A DNA stretch of 64,000 nt from Pseudomonas sp. Root562 (GCF_001427125.1 NZ_LMGK01000024.1:311789-375788), one strand, 5' to 3'; counted from the stretch's first letter, positions 50,352 to 63,812 are shown. Notes: generated by a model from the letters alone, not told the origin. Translations and numbers: made by a program.

Positions 50352-51641
50352 TTAGCCGCGGAATTCGCTGCGGCCGTTGTACTTGGCTTTGCCGTTCAAC
50401 TGCTCTTCGATACGCAGCAGTTGGTTGTACTTGGACACGCGGTCGGAGCGGCACAGGGAACCGGTCTTGATCTGGCCAGCCGAGGTGCCCACGGCCAGGT
50501 CGGCAATGGTCGAATCCTCGGTTTCGCCCGAGCGGTGCGAGATCACGGCGGTGTAACCGGCGGCCTTGGCCATCTGGATGGCTTCCAGGGTTTCAGTCAG
50601 GGTGCCGATCTGGTTGAACTTGATCAGGATCGAGTTGGCGATCTTTTTATCGATGCCTTCTTTCAGGATCTTGGTATTGGTCACGAACAGGTCGTCGCCT
50701 ACCAGTTGGGTCTTCTCGCCGATCTTGTCGGTGAGGATTTTCCAGCCAGCCCAGTCGGACTCGTCCAGGCCATCTTCGATGGAGATGATCGGGTAACGCT
50801 CGGTCAGGCCTTTGAGGTAGTCGGCGAAACCTTCAGCGGTGAACACCTGGCCTTCGCCGGACAGGTTGTACTTGCCGTCTTCGTAGAATTCGCTGGCCGC
50901 GCAGTCCAGGGCCAGGGTCACGTCGGTGCCGAGTTTGTAGCCGGCGTTGGCCACAGCTTCGGAGATCACTTTCAGTGCGTCTTCGTTGGAAGCCAGGTTC
51001 GGTGCAAAACCACCTTCGTCACCGACGGCAGTGCTCAGGCCACGGGCCTTCAGTACGGCTTTGAGGTGGTGGAAAATCTCGGTGCCCATACGCAGACCTT
51101 CCGAGAAAGACTTGGCGCCAACCGGCTGAACCATGAATTCCTGGATGTCGACGTTGTTATCGGCGTGCTCGCCACCGTTGATGATGTTCATCATCGGAAC
51201 CGGCATCGAGTAGACACCCGGGGTGCCGTTCAGGTTGGCGATGTGGGCGTACAACGGCAGGTCCTGGTCTTGTGCTGCCGCCTTGGCCGCAGCCAGGGAA
51301 ACGGCGAGGATCGCGTTGGCGCCCAGGGTGGCCTTGTTTTCAGTACCGTCGAGCTTGATCATCGCCAGGTCGAGGGCTTTCTGGTCACTTGGGTCCATGC
51401 CTTTCAACAGGTCCTTGATCGGACCGTTGATGTTGGCTACGGCTTTGAGAACGCCCTTGCCCAGGTAACGGCTCTTGTCGCCATCACGCAGCTCGAGCGC
51501 TTCACGCGAGCCAGTGGAAGCACCGGACGGCGCGCAAGCGCTGCCGATGATGCCGTTATCGAGAAGCACATCCGCTTCCACGGTGGGATTGCCACGGGAG
51601 TCGAGAACTTCACGACCTTTGATGTCGACGATTTTAGCCAT
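50352..51641 (-). CDS. eno: Enolase
   Basis: 429 aa from the ATG at 51641. AKIVDIKGREVLDSRGNPTVEADV, GGEHADNNVDIQEFM, SIEDGLDESDW and VSHRSGETEDSTIADLAVG are active-site blocks. It interconverts 2-phosphoglycerate and PEP. Confidence 0.98.
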   Translation of the reverse strand: MAKIVDIKGREVLDSRGNPTVEADVLLDNGIIGSACAPSGASTGSREALELRDGDKSRYLGKGVLKAVANINGPIKDLLKGMDPSDQKALDLAMIKLDGTENKATLGANAILAVSLAAAKAAAQDQDLPLYAHIANLNGTPGVYSMPVPMMNIINGGEHADNNVDIQEFMVQPVGAKSFSEGLRMGTEIFHHLKAVLKARGLSTAVGDEGGFAPNLASNEDALKVISEAVANAGYKLGTDVTLALDCAASEFYEDGKYNLSGEGQVFTAEGFADYLKGLTERYPIISIEDGLDESDWAGWKILTDKIGEKTQLVGDDLFVTNTKILKEGIDKKIANSILIKFNQIGTLTETLEAIQMAKAAGYTAVISHRSGETEDSTIADLAVGTSAGQIKTGSLCRSDRVSKYNQLLRIEEQLNGKAKYNGRSEFRG

Positions 51642-51797
51642 TGTTGTAAACACTCCAAAGTTGACGAAAACGACGCAGCTAGAGGAAATCTTTTACCGTC
51701 GGCAAGCGATGTGCAGCGGGCAGTCTTGCGGACGATAAGGCTCAGGCCCGAGGGCCTGAGCGTTAATTCGTGCGGTACTTTACCGGAGAAATGAGGA

Positions 51798-52643
51798 TTA
51801 CGCGGTTTCTACCGTCGGAAAACTCTTAACCAGTTCGTCCAGAGCTTTGAGCTGGGCCAGGAATGGCTCCAGTTTGTCCAGACGCAAGGCACAAGGGCCA
51901 TCGCATTTGGCGTTGTCCGGGTCCGGGTGGGCTTCCAGGAACAGGCCGGCCAGAGACTGGCTCATGCCGGCTTTCGCCAGGTCGAGGACCTGGGCACGAC
52001 GGCCGCCGGCGGAGTCGGCGCGACCACCGGGCATTTGCAGCGCGTGGGTCACGTCGAAGAACACCGGGTACTCGAACTGCTTCATGATGCCGAAGCCGAG
52101 CATGTCGACGACCAGGTTGTTGTAGCCGAAGCTCGAACCACGCTCGCAGAGGATCAACTGATCGTTACCGGCTTCGACGCACTTGTTCAGGATATGTTTC
52201 ATTTCCTGTGGCGCGAGGAATTGGGCTTTCTTGATATTGATCACGGCGCCCGTTTTGGCCATTGCGACCACCAGGTCGGTCTGGCGCGACAGGAAGGCCG
52301 GCAACTGGATGATGTCGCAGACTTCAGCGACGACCGCGGCCTGCTCAGGCTCGTGGACGTCGGTGATGATCGGCACGCCGAAGGCTTGCTTGATGTCCTG
52401 GAAAATCCGCATGCCCTCTTCCAGGCCGGGGCCACGGTAAGAGGTCACGGAGGAACGGTTGGCCTTGTCGAAGCTGGCCTTGAACACGTAAGGGATACCC
52501 AGTTTCTGGGTAACCTTTACGTACTCTTCGCAGACCTGCATCGCCATGTCGCGGCTTTCCAGCACGTTCATGCCACCAAAAAGCACCATTGGCTTGTCGT
52601 TGGCAATCTCGATATCGCCTACGCGGATGATCTTCTGCGCCAT
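51798..52643 (-). CDS. kdsA: Kdo-8-phosphate synthase
   Basis: 281 aa from the ATG at 52643. MVLFGGMNVLESRDMAMQVCEEY, FKASFDKANRSS, ITDVHEPEQAA and CERGSSFGYNNLVVDML are KdsA blocks. It makes Kdo-8-phosphate from PEP and arabinose-5-P for the LPS core. It lies 4 nt after pyrG. Confidence 0.97.
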   Translation of the reverse strand: MAQKIIRVGDIEIANDKPMVLFGGMNVLESRDMAMQVCEEYVKVTQKLGIPYVFKASFDKANRSSVTSYRGPGLEEGMRIFQDIKQAFGVPIITDVHEPEQAAVVAEVCDIIQLPAFLSRQTDLVVAMAKTGAVINIKKAQFLAPQEMKHILNKCVEAGNDQLILCERGSSFGYNNLVVDMLGFGIMKQFEYPVFFDVTHALQMPGGRADSAGGRRAQVLDLAKAGMSQSLAGLFLEAHPDPDNAKCDGPCALRLDKLEPFLAQLKALDELVKSFPTVETA

Positions 52644-52647
52644 CGGT

Positions 52648-54279
52648 TTACGCCTTCTTCTGGTGTTGAGCCAACGCTGCCTTGACGAAACCGCTGAACA
52701 ACGGGTGACCGTCGCGTGGTGTCGAGGTGAACTCCGGGTGGAACTGGCAAGCCACGAACCATGGATGATCCGGTGCTTCAACCACTTCAACCAGCGCGCC
52801 ATCACCGGAACGACCGGAGATTTTCAGGCCGGCTTCGATGATTTGCGGCAGCAGGTTGTTGTTCACTTCATAGCGATGACGATGACGTTCGACGATCACG
52901 TCCTTGCCGTAGCAACCGTGAACCAGCGAACCCGGCTCCAGCAGGCAATCCTGCGCGCCGAGGCGCATGGTGCCGCCCAGGTCGGAAGCTTCGGTACGGG
53001 TTTCGACGGCGCCAGTGGCGTCTTCCCACTCGGTGATCAGACCCACGACCGGGTGACCGCTTGCACGATCGAACTCGGTGGAGTTGGCGTCTTTCCAGCC
53101 CATGACGTTACGAGCGAACTCGATCACCGCCACTTGCATGCCCAGGCAGATGCCCAGGTACGGAACCTTGTTTTCACGAGCGTATTGAACGGCAGTGATC
53201 TTGCCTTCCACGCCACGCAGGCCGAAGCCGCCCGGAACCAGGATGGCGTCGACGCCTTCGAGCAGCGCGGTGCCCTGGTTTTCGATGTCTTCGGAATCGA
53301 TGTAGCGCAGGTTGACCTTGGTACGGTTGCTGATACCGGCGTGACTCATCGCTTCGATCAGCGACTTGTAGGCATCGAGCAGCTCCATGTACTTGCCGAC
53401 CATGGCGATGGTGACTTCGTGCTCAGGGTTGAGCTTGGCGTCGACCACGGCTTCCCACTCGGACAGATCGGCACCGCCACATTGCAGACCGAAACGCTCG
53501 ACGACGAAATCGTCCAGGCCCTGGGAGTGCAGGATGCCCGGGATCTTGTAGATGGTGTCGGCGTCTTCCAGCGCGATCACCGCACGTTCTTCAACGTTGG
53601 TGAATTGCGCGATCTTGCGACGGGAAGAGACATCGATCGGGTGATCGGAGCGGCAGACCAGCACGTCAGGCTGCAGGCCGATGGAGCGCAGTTCCTTGAC
53701 CGAGTGCTGGGTTGGCTTGGTCTTGGTTTCGCCGGCAGTGGCGATGTACGGCACCAGTGTCAGGTGCATCAGCATCGCGCGCTTGGCGCCGACTTCGAAA
53801 CGCAACTGGCGGATGGCTTCGAGGAACGGTTGGGATTCGATGTCACCCACGGTGCCACCGATCTCGACCATTGCCACGTCGGCATCGCCTGCACCCTTGA
53901 TGATGCGGCGCTTGATTTCGTCGGTGATGTGCGGAATCACCTGGATGGTTGCACCCAGGTAGTCACCACGGCGCTCTTTGCGCAGCACATGCTCGTAGAC
54001 ACGGCCAGTGGTGAAGTTGTTGTTCTGGGTCATGGTCGTGCGGATGAACCGCTCGTAGTGGCCCAGGTCCAGGTCGGTCTCGGCGCCGTCGTGGGTGACG
54101 AACACTTCACCGTGCTGGAACGGGCTCATGGTGCCCGGGTCGACGTTGATGTACGGGTCCAGCTTCAGCATGGTGACCTTAAGTCCCCGCGCCTCCAGGA
54201 TGGCCGCCAATGATGCCGATGCAATGCCTTTCCCCAATGAAGAAACAACACCGCCCGTGACGAATATGTAGCGCGTCAT
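52648..54279 (-). CDS. pyrG: CTP synthase
   Basis: 543 aa. The N-terminal synthetase (FVTGGVVSSLGKGIASASLAAILEARG) is followed by a GATase domain with VPYLGICLGMQ (nucleophile Cys) and FHPEF (catalytic His and Glu). It converts UTP to CTP with glutamine. Confidence 0.98.
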   Translation of the reverse strand: MTRYIFVTGGVVSSLGKGIASASLAAILEARGLKVTMLKLDPYINVDPGTMSPFQHGEVFVTHDGAETDLDLGHYERFIRTTMTQNNNFTTGRVYEHVLRKERRGDYLGATIQVIPHITDEIKRRIIKGAGDADVAMVEIGGTVGDIESQPFLEAIRQLRFEVGAKRAMLMHLTLVPYIATAGETKTKPTQHSVKELRSIGLQPDVLVCRSDHPIDVSSRRKIAQFTNVEERAVIALEDADTIYKIPGILHSQGLDDFVVERFGLQCGGADLSEWEAVVDAKLNPEHEVTIAMVGKYMELLDAYKSLIEAMSHAGISNRTKVNLRYIDSEDIENQGTALLEGVDAILVPGGFGLRGVEGKITAVQYARENKVPYLGICLGMQVAVIEFARNVMGWKDANSTEFDRASGHPVVGLITEWEDATGAVETRTEASDLGGTMRLGAQDCLLEPGSLVHGCYGKDVIVERHRHRYEVNNNLLPQIIEAGLKISGRSGDGALVEVVEAPDHPWFVACQFHPEFTSTPRDGHPLFSGFVKAALAQHQKKA

Positions 54280-54553
54280 GAAAAACCCTAGAAGTCTGCG
54301 TTAAAGCGGTCCGAGCCGCCGGGGAAAGCGAAGGAAGGCCGAAGCCCCCGATCACCTGCATTAATCACAGTGCACCTTTCAAAAAAACCGCCGCGTTGGG
54401 ACAGACCGGAAGATGAAACACCGGTACGTTGCTCGCTACACATTTTTTGGAATCGCCCAGCAAAGACTGCTTGGTAATCGGCAACTCCTGCAATTCAGGC
54501 GAATCCACAGAAGTTGTATCAAGAAGGGAGCGTAGTCTACCGGAAAGCCCCTT
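54280..54553. other. tilS-pyrG intergenic region
   Basis: 274 nt between tilS and pyrG with no gene; probably a pyrG-kdsA-eno promoter leader. No clear -10/-35 or hairpin can be called. Confidence 0.4.
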
Positions 54554-55900
54554 TCAGCTCAAACCTTGATCTTCGATCGGCGGCTGCCAATGCAATTTCC
54601 ATTCTCCTGCCTTGCCACCCGCCAGGCCCTGAAGGTTCGCCACCGCCAGCAATTGCTCGCCCTTGAACAGCAGCGGCAATCTGCCGCGCACGAACTGCGG
54701 CACACCCCGCTCATTGAACAAACGCTTGAGATCGCGATGACCGCGGTGCGGCAATTCCATGATTTCGCCACCTTCACGATAGCGGATCTGCAAAGGGCCA
54801 TCGGGCAATTGCCCCGTCAGCGTGAGCACGCCGTTGCCGGGCAATGCCAACGGCAGCGCGGGGTCAGGCCAGTTTCCGGCATCGGGCACCGGCCTCAACC
54901 AGATGCCCGACAACCACCACAGGCGCCCACCCGCCCGATGCAATTCGCCATCTGCCAGGCGCCAGATCGGTCGGGCATCGTGCGCTGCATCACGCAAATT
55001 GTCCCAACCCGACCAATGGTCACTGTCGGGCAACCTTGTCCGCGGCTCAAGCCAGTGACTGAGCGCGTTGCGTTGCCGGGCAGCGGATAGTTTTTCCAGC
55101 GCTACCAGCTCCAGAGACGGCAAGCCCAGCCAATCGAAATCACTTGGCGTGATCGCCTGGCTCAAGTCGATTTGCGCAAGATCATCGAGTAACCCCTGCG
55201 CCTCGCTCAGATGCGCAGCACTGCGGGCCATGGTCGCCATCGCTTGCGGCCAGCGCTCCGACAGCACCGGGAACACCTGATGGCGCAGGTAGTTGCGCGA
55301 GTACTGCCGATCCTGATTGGAAGGATCCTCGATCCAGCTCAAATGGTTTTCGCTGGCATAGGCTTCCAGCTCGGCCCTCGTGACATCGAGCAATGGCCGC
55401 AGTAGATGGCCCTTGCCCAATACACGCTGGCGCGGCATTCCCGACAACCCTCTCACCCCTGCCCCACGCAACAACCGGAACAACAGGGTTTCCGCCTGAT
55501 CATCGCGGTGTTGCGCGGTCAGCAGTATTTCATTGGCTTGAGTGATCTGGTTGAAGGCGGCATAGCGCGCCTCCCGGGCCGCACGCTCCAGGCTGGCGCC
55601 GGGTTGCACCTGTACGTGCACGACGTGTAGTGGCACACCCAAGGCATCACAAACCGACCGACAATGCTCCGGCCACGCATCAGCCACAGCTTGAAGGCCG
55701 TGATGAACATGAATGGCGCTTAGCGTCGGCAGGGATTCGGTTTTTGCGAGGTGTACGAGAAGGTGCAACAAAACGGTGGAGTCGAGACCACCAGAGAAGG
55801 CGATGCACCAAGCGGAGGCGTTGCGCCAAGCGGAGGCGTTGCGCCAGCGCTTCAGATTCAGCAAGAGTCTGGAAGGCAAATCAATTCCGGGCCGATCCAT
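54554..55900 (-). CDS. tilS: tRNA(Ile)-lysidine synthase
   Basis: 448 aa from the ATG at 55900. The P-loop is IAFSGGLDSTVLLHLL; conserved HRDDQAETLLFRLLRGAGVRGLSGM follows. It converts C34 of tRNA-Ile(CAU) to lysidine. Just before the P-loop an 18-bp tandem duplication reads RNASAWRNASAW, a likely neutral expansion. Confidence 0.96.
   Translation of the reverse strand: MDRPGIDLPSRLLLNLKRWRNASAWRNASAWCIAFSGGLDSTVLLHLLVHLAKTESLPTLSAIHVHHGLQAVADAWPEHCRSVCDALGVPLHVVHVQVQPGASLERAAREARYAAFNQITQANEILLTAQHRDDQAETLLFRLLRGAGVRGLSGMPRQRVLGKGHLLRPLLDVTRAELEAYASENHLSWIEDPSNQDRQYSRNYLRHQVFPVLSERWPQAMATMARSAAHLSEAQGLLDDLAQIDLSQAITPSDFDWLGLPSLELVALEKLSAARQRNALSHWLEPRTRLPDSDHWSGWDNLRDAAHDARPIWRLADGELHRAGGRLWWLSGIWLRPVPDAGNWPDPALPLALPGNGVLTLTGQLPDGPLQIRYREGGEIMELPHRGHRDLKRLFNERGVPQFVRGRLPLLFKGEQLLAVANLQGLAGGKAGEWKLHWQPPIEDQGLS
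55807..55848. repeat. 18-bp tandem repeat in the 5' part of tilS
   Basis: AAGCGGAGGCGTTGCGCC is repeated back-to-back and gives the in-frame duplication RNASAW RNASAW before the SGGLDS loop. Probably a recent slippage event. Confidence 0.7.
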
Positions 55901-55924
55901 ATATGTCCCTTTGCACAAATCAAA

Positions 55925-56014
55925 TGTGGGAGCGAGCCTGCTCGCGATAGCGGTAGAACAGCCAACAGATTTGTTGAATGTTAAACCCTTATCGCGAGCA
56001 GGCTCGCTCCCACA
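55925..56014. repeat. Inverted REP pair (REPIN)
   Basis: Two perfectly complementary 25-bp REPs (55925-55949 and 55990-56014; TGTGGGAGCGAGCCTGC and its reverse) flank a 40-nt spacer between tilS and accA. This is a typical P. fluorescens-group REPIN and can form a long hairpin in the transcript. Confidence 0.9.
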
Positions 56015-56033
56015 TGGGTACAGCGTGATCTGA

Positions 56034-56981
56034 TTACAGACCGTAGCTCATCAGGCGCTCGTAACGACGGTCGAGCAGCGCCTTGTGATCAAGCTTCTTG
56101 AGCATTGCCAGTTGCGAGCTCAGCTCGGCACGGATCGAAGCAGCCGCAGCGGCCGGATCACGGTGTGCGCCACCCAGAGGCTCGCCAATCACCTTGTCGA
56201 CGATACCCAGGCCTTTGAGACGCTCGGCGGTGATGCCCATCGCTTCGGCGGCATCCGGCGCTTTCTCGGCGGTTTTCCACAGAATCGAAGCGCAACCTTC
56301 CGGCGAAATCACCGCGTAGGTCGAGTACTGCAGCATGTTCAGTTGATCGCACACGCCGATGGCCAGCGCGCCACCGGAACCACCTTCACCGATGACGGTA
56401 GCGATGATCGGGGTTTTCAGGCGCGCCATGACGCGCAGGTTCCAGGCGATCGCTTCGCTCTGGTTGCGCTCTTCAGCGTCGATGCCCGGGTAGGCACCCG
56501 GGGTGTCGATGAAGGTCAGGATCGGCATCTTGAAGCGTTCGGCCATCTCCATCAGGCGGCAAGCCTTGCGGTAGCCTTCCGGACGCGGCATACCGAAGTT
56601 GCGGCGAACCTTCTCGCGCACTTCACGGCCTTTCTGGTGGCCGATGATCATCACCGGCTGGTCGTCCAGACGAGCGATACCGCCGACGATGGCAGCGTCG
56701 TCGGAGAAGTGGCGGTCACCGTGCAACTCGTCGAACTCGGTGAAGATGTGTTCAATGTAGTCCAGGGTGTAAGGACGTTTCGGGTGACGCGCCAGACGAG
56801 CGATCTGCCAGCTGGTCAGCTTGCCAAAGATATCTTCGGTCAGCGTCTTGCTCTTGTCCTGCAGGCGGGAGATCTCATCGCCGATATTCAGCGAATTGTC
56901 ATTACCGACCAAGCGCAACTCTTCGATCTTGGCTTGCAGGTCGGCGATCGGCTGTTCGAAATCTAGAAAATTCGGGTTCAT
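56034..56981 (-). CDS. accA: Acetyl-CoA carboxylase carboxyltransferase alpha subunit
   Basis: 315 aa from the ATG at 56981. MNPNFLDFEQPIADLQAKIEELR, LDYIEHIFTEFDELHGDRHFSDDAAIVGGIARL and TPGAYPGIDAEERNQSEAIAWNL...IGEGGSGGALAIGVCD are AccA blocks. With AccD it transfers carboxybiotin CO2 to acetyl-CoA. Confidence 0.98.
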   Translation of the reverse strand: MNPNFLDFEQPIADLQAKIEELRLVGNDNSLNIGDEISRLQDKSKTLTEDIFGKLTSWQIARLARHPKRPYTLDYIEHIFTEFDELHGDRHFSDDAAIVGGIARLDDQPVMIIGHQKGREVREKVRRNFGMPRPEGYRKACRLMEMAERFKMPILTFIDTPGAYPGIDAEERNQSEAIAWNLRVMARLKTPIIATVIGEGGSGGALAIGVCDQLNMLQYSTYAVISPEGCASILWKTAEKAPDAAEAMGITAERLKGLGIVDKVIGEPLGGAHRDPAAAAASIRAELSSQLAMLKKLDHKALLDRRYERLMSYGL

Positions 56982-57120
56982 AGGCGTCCGTCTTGGGTCG
57001 AGTCCCAAGTGATCTTGGGCCGGCCGGTTGTCTATTCGCGCCCTACCTTAAGGGAGAGGCGCGCTGAGGTCGAGATTAAAAATTCAGGTTGCGGGCAGGC
57101 GTTCTGATATTACCTGCCGG

Positions 57121-60642
<3,522 letters not shown>

Positions 60643-60659
60643 AGTGATCCTGTCTGTGA

Positions 60660-60697
60660 ACATGAAAACAACAAGGCCCGGATTGTACCGGGCCTTG
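60660..60697 (-). terminator. Hairpin between rnhB and dnaE
   Basis: CAAGGCCCGG (60672-60681) pairs with CCGGGCCTTG (60688-60697), with a T-rich sequence after it on the minus strand. It may attenuate read-through into dnaE. Confidence 0.55.
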
Positions 60698-60719
60698 GTA
60701 AAAAAAATCAGCCTTGCGA

Positions 60720-61361
60720 CTAGCTCTCTATGACGATTTCCAACGCCTCATACGCCATACGCACCGGAGCGAACGAACGCCGGTGAATAGGCGTAGGCCC
60801 CAAGCGTGCCAGCGCTTCCAGATGAACGGGTGTCGGGTAGCCTTTGTGGCCGCCGATGCCATAACCCGGATAGATCAACTCGAATGCACTCATTTCCCGG
60901 TCGCGGCTGACCTTGGCCAGAATCGACGCTGCCGCGATGGCCGGCACCTTGCCGTCACCCTGTACCACCGCTTCGGCGCGCATCGGCAGTTTCGGGCAGC
61001 GGTTGCCATCGATCATCGCCAGTTTCGGCTGGATATGCAGCCCGGCGACGGCACGCTGCATGGCCAGCATGGTGGCGTGCAGAATATTCAGTTCATCGAT
61101 TTCTTCGACTTCAGCGCGAGCGATGCACCAGCTCAAGGCTTTTTCGCAGATCTCATCGTAAAGCTTCTCGCGCCGGGCTTCGGTGAGTTTCTTCGAGTCG
61201 TTCAGGCCGAGGATCGGCCGATTCGGATCGAGAATCACGGCAGCCGTGACCACCGCACCACAGAGCGGACCTCGGCCGACTTCGTCGACACCGGCTACCA
61301 GTTCTTCAGCTTCCGCGACCAAGGAGAAATCCAGCCCCATCTGCATGCTTGTCTTACTCAT
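60720..61361 (-). CDS. rnhB: Ribonuclease HII
   Basis: 213 aa. LVAGVDEVGRGPLCGAVVTAAVIL carries the acidic metal site. Removes ribonucleotides from DNA:RNA hybrids. The start at 61361 overlaps lpxB by 4 nt; MQMGLDF at 61346 is an alternative. Confidence 0.96.
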   Translation of the reverse strand: MSKTSMQMGLDFSLVAEAEELVAGVDEVGRGPLCGAVVTAAVILDPNRPILGLNDSKKLTEARREKLYDEICEKALSWCIARAEVEEIDELNILHATMLAMQRAVAGLHIQPKLAMIDGNRCPKLPMRAEAVVQGDGKVPAIAAASILAKVSRDREMSAFELIYPGYGIGGHKGYPTPVHLEALARLGPTPIHRRSFAPVRMAYEALEIVIES

Positions 61362-62488
61362 TGTACTTCGCCGATCAGTTTGAGCACGGCATCCGCCGCC
61401 TGGTTGGAGGCATCCAGACGAAGGGTCCGGTGAATTTCATCGAAACCACGGGTCTGCTCTTCGCCACCCTCGATCAGCGGCGACAAGGTCTGGGCCAGGG
61501 CTTCGACGGTCGCGTCGTCCTGCAGCAGCTCGGGCACCAGCAAACGCTGGGCCAGCAGGTTCGGCAGGGAAACGTAGGGGCTTTTCACCATGCGCTTGAG
61601 AATCCAGAACGTCAGCGGTGCCAGGCGGTAAGCCACCACCATCGGCCGCTTGTACAGCAAGGCTTCAAGGGTCGCGGTTCCGGAAGCGATCAATACCGCA
61701 TCGCAGGCGGCCAGGGCCAGATGCGACTTGCCGTCGAGCAAGGTCAGTGGCAGATCGCGGCCAGCCAACAGCTCTTCAAGCTGCGCCCGGCGTTGGGGGT
61801 TGGCGCAAGGTACGACGAATCGCACGCCCGGACGCAGCGCCCTCAGGCGTTGTGCCGTGTCCAGAAACAACGCACCAAGACGCCCCACTTCGCCGCCACG
61901 ACTGCCGGGCATCAGGGCAACCAACGGCCCGTCAGGCAAGCCAAGCTCGGCCCGCGCAGCAGCGCGGTCGGCTTCGAGCGGAATGGCATCGGCCAACGTG
62001 TGCCCGACGAACCGCACCGGCACGCCCTTCTCTTCGTAGAATTTGGCCTCAAACGGAAACAGCGTCAGCATCAGATCGCAGCCTTCGCGAATCTTCAGCA
62101 CCCGCTTCTGTCGCCAGGCCCATACCGACGGGCTGACGTAGTGCACGGTCTTGATCCCGGCCTGACGCAACTTGAGTTCGATATTGAGGTTGAAGTCCGG
62201 CGCATCGATACCGATGAACACGTCCGGCTTCGCAGCGATCAAGTCGGTGACCAGCTTCTTGCGACGTGCCAGCAACTCGCGCAACCGACCCAGGACTTCC
62301 ACCAGCCCCATCACCGAAAGGCGTTCCATCGGGAAATACGAGGTCAGGCCTTCGGCCTGCATCAGTGGACCACCCACACCGATGAACTCGACCGCCGGGT
62401 GACGAGCCTTGAGCGCACGCATCAGACCCGCGCCAAGAATGTCACCGGAAGCCTCACCCGCTACCAGCGCAATACGCAGATTGGCCAT
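61358..62488 (-). CDS. lpxB: Lipid A disaccharide synthase
   Basis: 376 aa. IALVAGEASGDILGAGLMRALKARHP and GIDAPDFNLNIELKLRQAGIKTVHYVSPSVWAWRQKR are diagnostic GT19 blocks. It joins UDP-diacylglucosamine to lipid X. It lies 2 nt from lpxA. Confidence 0.98.
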   Translation of the reverse strand: MANLRIALVAGEASGDILGAGLMRALKARHPAVEFIGVGGPLMQAEGLTSYFPMERLSVMGLVEVLGRLRELLARRKKLVTDLIAAKPDVFIGIDAPDFNLNIELKLRQAGIKTVHYVSPSVWAWRQKRVLKIREGCDLMLTLFPFEAKFYEEKGVPVRFVGHTLADAIPLEADRAAARAELGLPDGPLVALMPGSRGGEVGRLGALFLDTAQRLRALRPGVRFVVPCANPQRRAQLEELLAGRDLPLTLLDGKSHLALAACDAVLIASGTATLEALLYKRPMVVAYRLAPLTFWILKRMVKSPYVSLPNLLAQRLLVPELLQDDATVEALAQTLSPLIEGGEEQTRGFDEIHRTLRLDASNQAADAVLKLIGEVQ

Positions 62489-62490
62489 GG

Positions 62491-63267
62491 TTAGCGGGTG
62501 ATGCCGCGGGTAGACGACTGGATGGAGTCTCGGAACACCGCGACTTCCGGGAACTGGATCGAAGGCTCGGCCAGTTCGGCGAGCGCCTGCTCAACCGTCA
62601 GTCCCTGGCGGTAAACCACCTTGTAGGCCCGACGCAGCGCATGGATTGCGTCTTCGCTGAAACCGCGACGGCGCATGCCTTCGAAGTTCATGCTGCGAGC
62701 TTCGGCCGGGTTGCCGAATACCGTGACATACGCTGGAACGTCCTTGCCGATGGCCGTGCCCATGCCGGAAAAGCTGTGGGCGCCAATGTGGCAATACTGG
62801 TGGACCAGGGTAAATCCGGACAGGATTGCCCAGTCTTCAACGTGCACGTGGCCAGCCAGCGCTGTGTTGTTGACCAGAATGCAATGGTTGCCGATGACGC
62901 TGTCGTGACCGATATGTGCATAGGCCATGATCAGGTTGTGATCGCCCAGGGTGGTTTCCGAACGATCCTGAATGGTCCCACGGTGAATCGTCACGCCTTC
63001 GCGGATGACGTTGTGGTCACCGATCACCAGACGGGTTTCTTCGCCTTTGTATTTCAGATCAGGCGTGTCCTCACCTACCGAAGAAAACTGGTAGATGCGG
63101 TTGTGCTTGCCGATTCGGGTCGGGCCTTTGAGAATCACGTGCGGCCCGATCACTGTCCCCTCGCCGATTTCCACACCTGCGCCGACGATCGACCAAGGGC
63201 CGACCTCGACACCGTCGGCCAGAACAGCCGTCGGATCGATGATTGCGCGAGGGTCAATCAAACTCAT
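62491..63267 (-). CDS. lpxA: UDP-N-acetylglucosamine acyltransferase
   Basis: 258 aa. A left-handed beta-helix with hexapeptide repeats (IDPRAIIDPTAVLADGVEVGPWSIVGAGVEIGEG) and LIMAYAHIGHDSVIGNHCILVNNTALAGHV with the active-site His. First step of lipid A synthesis. It overlaps fabZ by 4 nt. Confidence 0.98.
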   Translation of the reverse strand: MSLIDPRAIIDPTAVLADGVEVGPWSIVGAGVEIGEGTVIGPHVILKGPTRIGKHNRIYQFSSVGEDTPDLKYKGEETRLVIGDHNVIREGVTIHRGTIQDRSETTLGDHNLIMAYAHIGHDSVIGNHCILVNNTALAGHVHVEDWAILSGFTLVHQYCHIGAHSFSGMGTAIGKDVPAYVTVFGNPAEARSMNFEGMRRRGFSEDAIHALRRAYKVVYRQGLTVEQALAELAEPSIQFPEVAVFRDSIQSSTRGITR

Positions 63268-63704
63268 AGTTTGCGTTCCGCACAGATGATTTCAGCCGAG
63301 CAGACCGGCTTGCCGTCGACCGAAGCCTGGCATTCGAATTTCCAGATCTGACGCTTGCAGCTCAGGAACTTGGCTTCGAGGATCAACTGATCACCCGGCA
63401 GCACAGGCTGGCGGAAACGCAGCTTGTCGGAACCGACGAAGTAGTAAAGCGTGCCATCGGCCGGCTTCACGTCGAGCATTTTGAAACCAAGGATCCCGGC
63501 AGCCTGAGCCATCGCTTCGATGATCAGAACGCCCGGCATGATTGGATGCGCAGGGAAGTGACCGTTGAAGAAAGGTTCGTTGATGCTGACATTCTTGTAG
63601 GCGCGAATGCGCTTGCCTTCCACATCCAGATCCACGACCCGGTCCACCAGCAGGAACGGGTAACGGTGAGGCAGGTATTCGCGAATCTCGTTGATGTCCA
63701 TCAT
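63264..63704 (-). CDS. fabZ: 3-hydroxyacyl-ACP dehydratase FabZ
   Basis: 146 aa from the ATG at 63704; a longer frame to 63764 lacks support. EIREYLPHRYPFLLVDRVVDLD and NGHFPAHPIMPGVLIIEAMAQ carry the hot-dog fold His and Glu. It dehydrates hydroxyacyl-ACP in fatty acid synthesis and supplies lpxA/lpxD substrates. Sits between lpxD and lpxA. Confidence 0.97.
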   Translation of the reverse strand: MMDINEIREYLPHRYPFLLVDRVVDLDVEGKRIRAYKNVSINEPFFNGHFPAHPIMPGVLIIEAMAQAAGILGFKMLDVKPADGTLYYFVGSDKLRFRQPVLPGDQLILEAKFLSCKRQIWKFECQASVDGKPVCSAEIICAERKL

Positions 63705-63812
63705 TTCGGGGGGAAGCCTATGTAAAGATTGGGAGCGCGCGATTGACGCACACTCCTCTAGCAAATCAAGGACGCAGTCTAGCGGCTGTGTACACTTGAT
63801 ATGGAAATGGTA

